Origin: an uncultured bacterium
GTDB lineage: Bacteria; Bacteroidota; Bacteroidia; Chitinophagales; CAIOSU01
Assembly (NCBI GenBank): GCA_903861055.1
Contig: CAIOSU010000484.1
Span: 1-6,112, forward strand
Length of the DNA stretch: 6,112 nucleotides
Direction of reading: 5' to 3'
Below, in pieces: positions 1-6,112 of this stretch (position 1 is the first letter of the stretch; each line of letters opens with the position of its first letter). The translations under genes and the position numbers were made by a program. Under the pieces are notes generated by a model. The model had not been told where the DNA came from. It searched no databases and saw only the letters and a list, made by a program, of their open reading frames with translations.

Positions 1-139
1 CACGCCTCAACAGCAGTCTTACGAATCTTAACACCTTAACTTCATCACATTGAGTAGGAGGTTAGTAGGGAGAAGGTGCTCTGGGCGAAGACTAAAGTAG
101 CAATTAAAGTACTAAATGATTTCTTGCACTGCTCACTCG

Positions 140-185
140 TCCTCGCTTTCAGCGAGGATGCCATAACGTTGAGCTTCCAGCTCAA
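140..185 (-). other. Tandem perfect hairpins after the receptor stop codon
   Basis: Two perfect inverted repeats follow the receptor stop. The first (169-185) has 7-bp arms TTGAGCT/AGCTCAA around a 3-base loop and begins two bases past the stop codon. The second (140-158) has 7-bp arms TCCTCGC/GCGAGGA around a 5-base loop. Read on the minus strand the loops are GGA and TGAAA. Neither hairpin is followed by a T-tract on either strand, so a classical intrinsic terminator is not supported. They could protect the transcript 3' end, terminate in a host-specific way, or be part of a dispersed repeat or structured RNA. The inverted repeats are certain; the role is inference. Confidence 0.5.
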
Positions 186-186
186 T

Positions 187-2463
187 TCACTTCTGCAGCA
201 CATACCGCACCCCCACAAAACCACGAATGCCTTGGTTGCTGGCGAATACATAGTTAGGGTCGAAGGTGAGGGCGTTGGGGTTGTTGGCGGTAGGCACTAC
301 TTGGCCTTGGGCATCAAACTGCACCTCTTTGTCAAACGGGTCGTGGGCACGGGCAATGCTGTTGGCAGGCGGGGTATAATTCAATAGGTTTTTGATGCCG
401 CCATATATTTCCCAGCCTTTCTTCAATTTTTTGGTAGCCTGTATATTCTGTATGCTAAACCACGGCGAATAACCAGCCCGGTTATCCAAGTCGCTCAGCA
501 ATGGCAAGCGCATGGGGCCATATAGGTTGCCAGTATAGTCAACAATAACCCCAGCTTTCCGAAAGGTATAGCCTATGCTCCACACGCCCGTAAAACGCTC
601 CGTGAGCAGTTGGCGGAGCCATTGCCTGTTCTCTTTTATCGATACATCCATGGCCGTGAAGCCTATCAGACCCGTAAAGTCTTTATACGTCACATCCACG
701 TTTACCGAGCCGCCCGTTGATTGGCTGAAACCATCGAGGTTGTTATAGATGATTTTGTTCGGGTCGGTTTCATAATCAGGTATAATGCGGTTGGTAAAGT
801 ACGTGTACCAAGCCGTGGCATCAACGCCAATGTACACGCCCTTGCGAGCGTATATCTTGCGCACATAGTTTATGTTGCCGTTCCAACTAGTTTCGGGTTT
901 CAGGGCTTCGGTAAATACCACTTCCCGCGCACCCGTTAGTGCCGCATGGTCTTCCGTAAAAACGTTGGCCACCCGGTAGCCATTGCCAGCGCTAATGCGC
1001 ACTACATGTTTCTTATTAAGCGAGTTCCATTTGTAGTTGATGCGTGGGGTAATAATGCTACCATGCACGCTATTGTAATCATATCGCACACCCAGTAGTA
1101 GCTTGTGCTGCTCGTTAATGCCTATTTCATTTTGCACAAAGAGGCCCGGCAAATATATCACCGATGGAGCGTCGGTTACCGCATCAATTTCAGCAGTGGC
1201 GGGGGTATTGTCGTTGTAATAGGTATAGCGCAAGGTGCTGCCCACTAACAAATCGTGCCGCTGACCGAGGCGTTTGTTCCAGGTTAGTTGCCCAAAAACG
1301 ATATATTGCTTAGCGTTGTAAGCCGTGGTGCCATAAAAAGAGTTTTGTTGGTGGCCATTGGCGCTTATCTGTAGGTTGATGATTTCTTTTACGGGCAATT
1401 GATAGATGCCAAATAGCTCCCAACGGCTGGTGTAAATACTCTCCCCATAGATACTATCGCTGCCTCGGAACGATTTGTTCCAGTGGGTTTGTCCACCCCA
1501 ACGGTCTTCGTACACATATCGGCCAGCTATGGAGGATTGACGATTGTTCTTTCTTTCGAAGCTCAATTTATTGAACACCGATACACGGTTTTGCAAGGTA
1601 AGGTCCGTAAACCCATCCTTGTTCCTATCTATCGGCACTTGATAGTTGAAATAATTAACGCCCAGCAGCGAGTGGGTTCGTTTCCCTATTTTAAACCTAG
1701 CGCCAAGGTCAGTGTTCACTTCGCCCCACGAAGTAGCAAACACATCAGCAGAAAAAAGCGGTGCATTACTGGGCTTTTTGGTAATGATGTTTATCAACCC
1801 ACCCACGGCCTCCGAGCCATAGAGCGCAGATGCTGGGCCTTTTACTATCTCCACCCTTTCTATCAAACTTTGCGGAATGCCCGTAAGACCATACACCGTG
1901 GAAAGCCCGCTCACTATCGGCATGCCGTCAATCAATACCATGGTGTAGGGGCCTTCTAGGCCATTGATGTGGATGTCGCCGGTGTTGCAAACATTGCAAT
2001 TGAGTTGTGGACGCACGCCATTAACGTTTTGCAGCGATTCGAAAATAGAGGGGCACACATTGGCCTCGAAAAATTTGGCCGAATACACCTCTACAGGTAC
2101 CGGGCTTTCGGTTCTACTTACCTCCTTCATGGTGCCCGAAATAACCACCTCGCCCAGCGCCGCTGCCGACTCTGGCAATACAAAATTAACGGTGGCGTTG
2201 GGTTTAGCTTCGGTCAAAACTACCTTCTTGGTTTGGGTCTCGTAGCCCAAAATAGATACCGTAAGTTGATACTCGCCAAGTGGCACATGGTTTATATGGT
2301 AGTACCCTTTGGCATTGGTAGACGCACCCAAAGTAGTACCCACCAACCCTACATTGACCATTTCCAGCGCTTCACCGTTGCTGGTTACAAAGCCAGATAT
2401 GATTTGCGCACCTAGTCCTTGAGCCCACATTAAGCACAGTATGATAATTTTTATTTGCCGCAC
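187..2463 (-). CDS. TonB-dependent outer-membrane receptor with CxxC plug
   Basis: This 758-residue protein is a complete TonB-dependent receptor, which imports a scarce ligand across the outer membrane using TonB/ExbBD energy. Residues 1-20 form a signal peptide (hydrophobic IIILCLM core, then GLGAQ). Residues 21-97 fit a carboxypeptidase-regulatory-like beta-sandwich (ISGFVTSNGEALEMVNV, NAKGYYHINHVPLGEYQL). A TonB-box-like stretch EVVISGT lies near 105-111. The plug spans about 115-230 and contains VLIDGMPIV, IERVEIVKGPASALYGSEAVGGLINIIT. The remainder is the beta-barrel, ending in the strand GFVGVRYVL. The start is GTG: it yields a full signal peptide, and the next in-frame ATG would lose most of it. 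There is no Shine-Dalgarno sequence. The plug carries C137 and a C156-x-x-C159 pair. Ligand unknown; the Fur-like upstream palindrome and the cysteines suggest a metal, metal chelate or haem-like ligand, but that is inference. No partner gene (SusD, HmuY) adjoins it. Confidence 0.95.
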   Translation of the reverse strand: MRQIKIIILCLMWAQGLGAQIISGFVTSNGEALEMVNVGLVGTTLGASTNAKGYYHINHVPLGEYQLTVSILGYETQTKKVVLTEAKPNATVNFVLPESAAALGEVVISGTMKEVSRTESPVPVEVYSAKFFEANVCPSIFESLQNVNGVRPQLNCNVCNTGDIHINGLEGPYTMVLIDGMPIVSGLSTVYGLTGIPQSLIERVEIVKGPASALYGSEAVGGLINIITKKPSNAPLFSADVFATSWGEVNTDLGARFKIGKRTHSLLGVNYFNYQVPIDRNKDGFTDLTLQNRVSVFNKLSFERKNNRQSSIAGRYVYEDRWGGQTHWNKSFRGSDSIYGESIYTSRWELFGIYQLPVKEIINLQISANGHQQNSFYGTTAYNAKQYIVFGQLTWNKRLGQRHDLLVGSTLRYTYYNDNTPATAEIDAVTDAPSVIYLPGLFVQNEIGINEQHKLLLGVRYDYNSVHGSIITPRINYKWNSLNKKHVVRISAGNGYRVANVFTEDHAALTGAREVVFTEALKPETSWNGNINYVRKIYARKGVYIGVDATAWYTYFTNRIIPDYETDPNKIIYNNLDGFSQSTGGSVNVDVTYKDFTGLIGFTAMDVSIKENRQWLRQLLTERFTGVWSIGYTFRKAGVIVDYTGNLYGPMRLPLLSDLDNRAGYSPWFSIQNIQATKKLKKGWEIYGGIKNLLNYTPPANSIARAHDPFDKEVQFDAQGQVVPTANNPNALTFDPNYVFASNQGIRGFVGVRYVLQK

Positions 2464-2490
2464 TAAAAGTATTTTTAGATTAGGCTAAAA
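2463..2490 (-). promoter_or_regulatory. Mutually exclusive AT-rich hairpins over the receptor start
   Basis: On the minus strand the leader reads TTTTAG, 6 bases, CTAAAA, 4 bases, TTTTAG, with the last G being the first base of the GTG start. The central CTAAAA can pair with either flanking copy, giving two alternative 6-bp stems, one of which occludes the start codon. The stems are A/U-rich and weak, so a real switch is doubtful. The base pattern is certain; function is speculation. Confidence 0.2.
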
Positions 2491-2522
2491 TAGTAATTTT
2501 ATGTGAATGGAGGAATCTGTTT

Positions 2523-2537
2523 TTATCATAATGATAA
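2523..2537. promoter_or_regulatory. Fur-family-like 7-1-7 operator upstream of the receptor
   Basis: TTATCATAATGATAA is a perfect inverted repeat with 7-bp arms and one central base, about 60 bp upstream of the receptor GTG. The 7-1-7 geometry is typical of Fur-family sites (Fur, PerR, Zur). Positions 2528-2537 (ATAATGATAA) are identical to ten consecutive bases of the 19-bp E. coli Fur consensus, although the rest of that consensus matches poorly. Position and symmetry fit a metal-responsive repressor controlling the receptor. Which regulator binds cannot be told. AT-rich palindromes can also arise by chance. Confidence 0.5.
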
Positions 2538-2610
2538 CTGCGATTTACTTTATCCATCTGTAAAAAGGCGTGTCACGCTGAGCTTGTCGAAGCGCGCGCG
2601 CGATTGCTAA

Positions 2611-2655
2611 CCCGCCGTAGCATCCGAAGCTTTTCGCGAAGGATGCGAAGGTGGG
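2611..2655. repeat. REP-like 45-bp imperfect hairpin
   Basis: CCCGCC (2611-2616) pairs with GGTGGG (2650-2655) with one G-T wobble. A 3x3 internal loop follows, then GCATCC (2620-2625) pairs perfectly with GGATGC (2641-2646). The symmetric, GC-rich shape is typical of a REP-type palindrome. It lies within the larger bounded repeat, upstream of both divergent genes, and does not overlap any coding sequence. Confidence 0.5.
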
Positions 2656-2799
2656 CACATGGTGCGTGCAATGAATTCCAAGACTAGGATAAATTCCCAA
2701 TCGTTGAAATGCAGAACATTAATGCGAGCAACAGTATGCTCCGATTTTTGAGAGTATAGCCCGCCCCAACAGGCCCACGCGCGCAACAACCACCCCCTA

Positions 2800-2843
2800 C
2801 CCCATCCTTTTACCCACGCTGCGCTGGCTCTGCGAAGGAGGGG
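2800..2843. repeat. CCCC-TCCTT / AAGGAGGGG hairpin repeat
   Basis: CCCCATCCTT (2800-2809) pairs with AAGGAGGGG (2835-2843) with one bulged A. The loop between them is GC-rich and holds GCTGCGCTGGCTCTGCG. On the minus strand it reads CCCCTCCTT, then AAGGATGGGG and TAGGGGGTGGTT. I recognise this wording as typical of dispersed intergenic repeats in Bacteroidota, from memory and not from a search. Confidence 0.5.
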
Positions 2844-2871
2844 AACTAATACGGATACAGGATGACACGCC

Positions 2872-3028
2872 AATAGATCCCATCCTCATTGCGGCCTTAG
2901 CAACCTGAGCTCACAAAAACATGCAACATACTAGTCCATCTAAACACTCTCTGCACCCCACCACCGCCACACCACGCAAAAAATCCTTTATATTGCACTA
3001 CTATTGAGCAACCGATAAAAAGTGTGCT
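2872..3028. other. Intergenic leader of kbl, no recognisable motif
   Basis: Between the repeat and the kbl start I find no gene, hairpin or RNA. TACTATTG at 2999-3006 matches the Bacteroidota -7 element TAnnTTTG at 5 of 6 fixed bases, but there is no TTTG at the -33 position, so it is only a weak promoter candidate. There is no Shine-Dalgarno sequence before the ATG. Confidence 0.3.
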
Positions 3029-4219
3029 ATGTACGGCGATTTGAAACAACATTTGCAGCAAGAACTGGATGGCATCCGCGAGGCGGGCCTGTATAAAAAG
3101 GAACGCATTATTGCCTCGCCGCAAGATGCCGTGATAACGCTGCAAGATGGTAGCCAAGTAATAAACTTTTGCGCCAACAACTACTTGGGTCTGAGCAGTC
3201 ACCCCGATGCGATAAAAGCCGCCCACGATGCTATTGATGAGCGTGGCTTTGGTATGTCGAGCGTGCGGTTTATTTGCGGCACGCAGGATATTCACAAAGA
3301 ATTGGAGGCCAAAATTGCCGACTTTTTAGGCACCGAGGATACCATACTGTATGCCGCGGCATTTGATGCCAACGGCGGGGTGTTCGAGCCGATTTTCGGG
3401 GCGGAAGATGCCATCATCAGCGATGAGCTGAACCACGCCTCTATAATTGATGGGGTGCGCCTGTGCAAAGCGGTGCGCTACCGCTACCTGCACAACAACA
3501 TGGCCGACTTGGAGGAGCAACTAAAAGCTGCCCAAGCGCAACGATACCGCGTAATTGTAACCGATGGCGTGTTTAGCATGGATGGCACCATAGCCCAATT
3601 GGATAAAATTTGCGACCTAGCCGATAAATACAATGCCCTGGTAATGATTGACGAGTGCCATGCCAGCGGTTTTGTAGGCAAAACGGGCCGTGGCACCCAC
3701 GAGCACCGCGATGTAATGGGCCGCATTGATATTATTACCGGCACGTTGGGCAAAGCACTGGGCGGTGCTTCCGGTGGTTTTACCAGTGGCCGAAAAGAGA
3801 TAGTGGAGCTGCTGCGCCAGCGCTCGCGCCCTTATCTGTTTAGCAATACGCTGGCACCCTCCATTACGGGTGCATCGATAGCCGTGCTGGATATGTTGAG
3901 CAAAACTACTGCCCTGCGCGATAAGCTTGCAGAAAACACCAAATACTTCCGCGACAATATTACCGCTGCCGGATTCGACATTAAACCGGGCGAGCACGCC
4001 ATAGTGCCTATTATGCTATACGATGCCAAGCTTTCGCAGCAAATGGCAGAGGCGTTGCTGGCCGAGGGCATTTACGTTATCGGGTTTTATTACCCGGTGG
4101 TGGCCAAAGGGCAGGCGCGCATTAGGGTGCAACTATCGGCAGCACACGAACGTAAACATCTCGACCAAGCTATTGCCGCCTTCACCAAAGCCGGAAAACA
4201 ACTAGGCGTTATTAAGTAA
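3029..4219 (+). CDS. kbl: Glycine C-acetyltransferase (2-amino-3-ketobutyrate CoA ligase)
   Basis: This cytoplasmic PLP enzyme of the alpha-oxoamine synthase family cleaves 2-amino-3-ketobutyrate with CoA to glycine and acetyl-CoA, the second step of threonine breakdown after threonine dehydrogenase. The 396 residues match the usual Kbl length (E. coli 398). Visible family signatures are INFCANNYLGLSSHP (45-59), SSVRFICGTQDIHKELE (77-93), DELNHASIIDGVRLCKA (132-148) with H136 stacking on PLP, TDGVFSMDG (178-186), D208 and H211 in IDECHASGF, the PLP lysine K242 in GTLGKALGGASGG, and R366 in GQARIRVQLSAAH. Near-identity to E. coli Kbl in these blocks, including RSRPYLFSN, favours Kbl over BioF, HemA or serine palmitoyltransferase. 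DECHASGF differs slightly from E. coli DDSHAVGF but keeps the Asp and His. The ATG start aligns with the family N-terminus. No tdh gene is visible; the next gene starts 5 bp downstream. Confidence 0.96.
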   Translation: MYGDLKQHLQQELDGIREAGLYKKERIIASPQDAVITLQDGSQVINFCANNYLGLSSHPDAIKAAHDAIDERGFGMSSVRFICGTQDIHKELEAKIADFLGTEDTILYAAAFDANGGVFEPIFGAEDAIISDELNHASIIDGVRLCKAVRYRYLHNNMADLEEQLKAAQAQRYRVIVTDGVFSMDGTIAQLDKICDLADKYNALVMIDECHASGFVGKTGRGTHEHRDVMGRIDIITGTLGKALGGASGGFTSGRKEIVELLRQRSRPYLFSNTLAPSITGASIAVLDMLSKTTALRDKLAENTKYFRDNITAAGFDIKPGEHAIVPIMLYDAKLSQQMAEALLAEGIYVIGFYYPVVAKGQARIRVQLSAAHERKHLDQAIAAFTKAGKQLGVIK

Positions 4220-4224
4220 ACATC

Positions 4225-4815
4225 ATGAGCGAACACCGCAAGGAGCTTTTTAAGTTTATTACTGCAAACCTCATAAAGGGGTTCTTGTGGTTTGGACTTA
4301 TTATTATGGCTTTTGTGTTTTTGCGCTATTTGTTCGACGACTACGAGCAGGTGCTGCACGGCCTGCAGGGCAAGCCATTTTTTATTTACTCCGTATTTTT
4401 TCTCTCCGAAATGTCGATAGGGCTGATACCTCCCGAGGTAATTATGGAGATATACAAGAGCCAGGGCTGGGAATCGTTTTGCCTGCATATCGGCATTATG
4501 GCGGTACTATCTTACATAGGCGGTATTGTGGCTTTTTATTCGGGGAGATTGCTTGATAATGTAGATGTAATACACCGCCTGACCGCACGGCCCAAGTTTG
4601 CTGCCAATATTGCGCTTTACAAAAAATACGGAGGTGTGCTCATTCTAATTGCGGCCATTACGCCCGTTCCTTCAGCTACGGTAAGCCTTATATCTGGAGC
4701 TTTGGGGTTTCCCTTCCGCTCCTACTTAGTTTGGGCTAGCCCGCTGATATTAAGGTTTGTACTATACGGCTACTTGTTTTGGAAATTTGGCGGACTGTTC
4801 GTTAATATTGGATGA
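4225..4815 (+). CDS. DedA/VTT-like integral membrane protein
   Basis: This 196-residue protein is very hydrophobic, with membrane segments at roughly 14-36, 51-77, 84-107, 136-162 and 165-190 and no cleavable signal peptide. Its pattern fits the VTT (DedA/YqaA/SNARE-associated) superfamily: an acidic residue and proline pair in the re-entrant segment (SEMSIGLIPPEVIMEIY, E62 and P69-P70-E71), AFYSGRLL at the end of the next helix, and a second re-entrant-type segment ITPVPSATVSLISGALGFP, followed by R177 in a terminal helix. Relatives act in the inner membrane, some as lipid flippases, others in envelope stress or proton-dependent functions. This one's substrate is unknown. It begins 5 bp after the kbl stop, so the two are probably co-transcribed, though that need not mean shared function. 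There is no Shine-Dalgarno sequence. Family assignment is fairly sure; the role is not. Confidence 0.8.
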   Translation: MSEHRKELFKFITANLIKGFLWFGLIIMAFVFLRYLFDDYEQVLHGLQGKPFFIYSVFFLSEMSIGLIPPEVIMEIYKSQGWESFCLHIGIMAVLSYIGGIVAFYSGRLLDNVDVIHRLTARPKFAANIALYKKYGGVLILIAAITPVPSATVSLISGALGFPFRSYLVWASPLILRFVLYGYLFWKFGGLFVNIG

Positions 4816-4833
4816 GCGGATTGATTTAGGAAG

Positions 4834-4850
4834 CAAAAATTAGCTTTTTG
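4834..4850. terminator. AT-rich inverted repeat between convergent genes
   Basis: CAAAAA (4834-4839), a 5-base loop, and TTTTTG (4845-4850) form a perfect 6-bp inverted repeat midway between the converging stop codons. The position suits a bidirectional terminator, but the stem is weak (one G-C pair) and no long T-tract follows on either strand. A second small repeat, AGCTC (4863-4867) and GAGCT (4875-4879), overlaps the stop codon of the minus-strand gene. Confidence 0.35.
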
Positions 4851-4877
4851 TTAGAATAGAAGAGCTCAATAAACGAG

Positions 4878-6112
4878 CTACTTATTCTCCTTACCCAAAC
4901 TATCCGAAAACAGTTTAAACTTACTGAAACACTGCTGCAAATAGGCTTTGCGTTCGGTATCGGTTACGGTTTCTTGAATGGGGTCAAAGCCCGTTTCCAC
5001 GTTTTGGAAAAAAGGTTCTTCCGGTCCCATTTTTTCTGAAACTGGCGCATGCATCCAGCGGAACTTGCGCTCTACATCGTCTCGGTACACGAACCTGTCT
5101 TTACCTTGTATAAAGCAAAGCTGGTTGTATTTGTACTTATCCAGCGTTTTGTTATCGTTGTTGTACCAAAAACTTTGCAACAATGGCAATGTATCCGCTC
5201 GCTCCTCAAACAACGATGGCTCATCAGAAGCAATGCCCGCAGCACGCAATATATCATTATGCACAAAGCGTGAACTCAACAAGTGGTTCTTAGTGGCTGC
5301 CGTTGGGTGGTCGTGACCAAACCAAACCAAAGGCACGCGGTTGCCGCCATCAGTAACGTTGCTGAAGTGGTAACTCCAGTCTTGGTCGCCAAAGTTATCG
5401 CCGTGGTCGCTGGTAAACACTACCAAGTTATCCTTGTCTTGGTGCATTTCCTGTATAAAATCGTTAATGGGCTTCGACAGCATGGCCCATCCCTTTTTCT
5501 GCCTTTCGTGCAAGCGGGCCTCCACCTCGGAGGATATAGGATTACTGCCCTTTTTAAGCATGGTTTGGTTCAAGGTATGGTACAAGCCCATAGTCTCCTT
5601 AAACTTGCCCCAAAGCCCCGGTGCCGTAAGCGCAAACTTATCGCCAACATGATACGGAAAGTGCGCTTCCATTAGGTTAACAAAGAAAAAAGAGCTTTCA
5701 CCTTTAGCTTCGTTTTCTTTAATCTTTTGCCTTACGTAGCCCAAGCTATCATTATAGGTAGCTTGCGACCACGAAACGCCCATACTAAAATCTTCTGCAA
5801 TGCGCCGGAACATAAAATCACTGCTCAACACTGCGTTGCGTATACGCGGCTTGCCAAACTGCACCGCAATATGTAGCAGCTTGGGGTACCTAGGTTCGGC
5901 ATGCTTCCATACCCTAAATATTTCATCAAAACCCCTGTCTAAGCCAAAAATATCGGTGGTAACAATGTTTGATGTTGATTGGTAAGTTTTGTAACCAGCT
6001 CCTTTCAATTGCTCGGCCAAGGTTGGCAAGTGCTTATGAAAACCACGGGTTTGAGCCGTAGCGCCATGTTCATGGGGCATCAAGCCAGTAAACAAACTAG
6101 TGGTAGCGGGCA
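4878..6112 (-). CDS. Sulfatase-like hydrolase, N-terminus cut by window edge
   Basis: The open frame runs off the window end at 6112, so the N-terminus is missing; the C-terminus (TAG stop) is complete and 410 full codons are visible. It belongs to the alkaline phosphatase/sulfatase superfamily. The first codons read xPATTSLFTGLMPHEHG, the active-site helix region. Then come LPTLAEQL and GYKT, MEAHFPY (a conserved His at 5661-5663), and the metal-binding block VVFTSDHGDNFGD with Asp and His at 5403-5408, followed by SYHFSN and NRVPLVWFG. The usual sulfatase signature CxPxR is not met: where Arg is expected there is Thr. This fits the sub-group with a WTxPS-type motif, where Thr probably replaces the formylglycine Cys, but that residue would lie just outside the window. 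The substrate could be a sulfate, phosphate or phospholipid-type ester. It converges on the kbl/VTT pair. A TTG at 6095 is not a credible start because the motif begins upstream of it. Confidence 0.88.
   Translation of the reverse strand, partial: PATTSLFTGLMPHEHGATAQTRGFHKHLPTLAEQLKGAGYKTYQSTSNIVTTDIFGLDRGFDEIFRVWKHAEPRYPKLLHIAVQFGKPRIRNAVLSSDFMFRRIAEDFSMGVSWSQATYNDSLGYVRQKIKENEAKGESSFFFVNLMEAHFPYHVGDKFALTAPGLWGKFKETMGLYHTLNQTMLKKGSNPISSEVEARLHERQKKGWAMLSKPINDFIQEMHQDKDNLVVFTSDHGDNFGDQDWSYHFSNVTDGGNRVPLVWFGHDHPTAATKNHLLSSRFVHNDILRAAGIASDEPSLFEERADTLPLLQSFWYNNDNKTLDKYKYNQLCFIQGKDRFVYRDDVERKFRWMHAPVSEKMGPEEPFFQNVETGFDPIQETVTDTERKAYLQQCFSKFKLFSDSLGKENK

Larger units (their letters stand above)
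2567..2871. repeat. Composite palindromic repeat bounded by 9-bp inverted repeats
   Basis: The 305-bp stretch begins with GGCGTGTCA (2567-2575) and ends with its exact reverse complement TGACACGCC (2863-2871). Inside are the word CTGAGCTTGTCGAAG (2578-2592), which I recognise as a dispersed repeat word seen in many bacterial genomes, a run of alternating GC, and two longer hairpins listed separately. A more AT-rich central part (about 2660-2760) has no recognisable motif. I see no convincing target-site duplication and no transposase or other credible ORF. The best reading is a REP-like or MITE-like non-autonomous repeat, or several repeats inserted together. Confidence 0.55.

Noticed and set aside
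93..111. TAAAGTA direct repeat with 12-bp period as an operator or iteron
   Set aside because: Only two AT-rich copies with no gene or origin nearby; likely chance.
45..251. Minus-strand ORF of 68 codons (and its internal 39-codon ATG version) after the receptor
   Set aside because: It overlaps the receptor C-terminus in another frame and runs through the two perfect hairpins. No domain, membrane segment or start signal supports it.
1969..2415. 148-codon plus-strand ORF opposite the receptor plug
   Set aside because: It is antisense to well-conserved receptor coding sequence and has no family resemblance.
2592..2602. Alternating GC run as a Z-DNA or regulatory site
   Set aside because: Only 11 bases long and part of the repeat; no reason to assign a separate function.
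2607..2873. 88-codon minus-strand ORF in the intergenic gap
   Set aside because: It is made from the GC-rich repeat hairpins and has Trp/Gly/Ala-rich low-information sequence with no recognisable domain.
2999..3006. TACTATTG as a Bacteroidota -7 promoter for kbl
   Set aside because: It matches only 5 of 6 fixed bases and lacks a TTTG at the -33 spacing, so it is not listed as a promoter.
2897..3295. 132-codon minus-strand ORF at the start of kbl
   Set aside because: It is antisense to the strongly supported kbl reading frame.

Overview
The window looks like chromosomal DNA from a member of the Bacteroidota. Three things point there. The largest gene is a TonB-dependent receptor with an N-terminal carboxypeptidase-regulatory-like domain. 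No Shine-Dalgarno sequence lies upstream of the visible starts. The intergenic DNA carries GC-rich palindromic repeats in an otherwise moderate-GC background. Genus cannot be told from the sequence.

Layout: positions 1-186 hold no convincing gene but contain two perfect hairpins just past the receptor stop codon. Positions 187-2463 (minus) encode an intact outer-membrane TonB-dependent receptor with an unusual CxxC motif in its plug. The 565-base gap 2464-3028 separates it from a divergent pair of genes. That gap holds a perfect 15-bp Fur-family-like palindrome about 60 bp upstream of the receptor, a 305-bp composite repeat bounded by 9-bp inverted repeats, and about 157 bp of featureless leader. 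Positions 3029-4219 (plus) encode glycine C-acetyltransferase (kbl). Five bases later, 4225-4815 encode a small DedA/VTT-type membrane protein, probably in the same transcript. A short AT-rich inverted repeat lies between this pair and the convergent last gene, 4878-6112 (minus). That gene encodes a sulfatase/alkaline-phosphatase-superfamily hydrolase whose N-terminus is cut off by the window edge.

The genes do not form one obvious pathway. Kbl serves threonine/glycine metabolism. The receptor imports a scarce ligand, possibly under metal control. The VTT protein and the sulfatase-like enzyme are envelope or hydrolase functions with unknown substrates. I see no defence system, CRISPR array, RNA gene or phage. 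The points most worth following up are the operator plus CxxC plug of the receptor, the bounded composite repeat, the tandem hairpins after the receptor gene, and the missing sulfatase Cys/Arg signature in the last gene.
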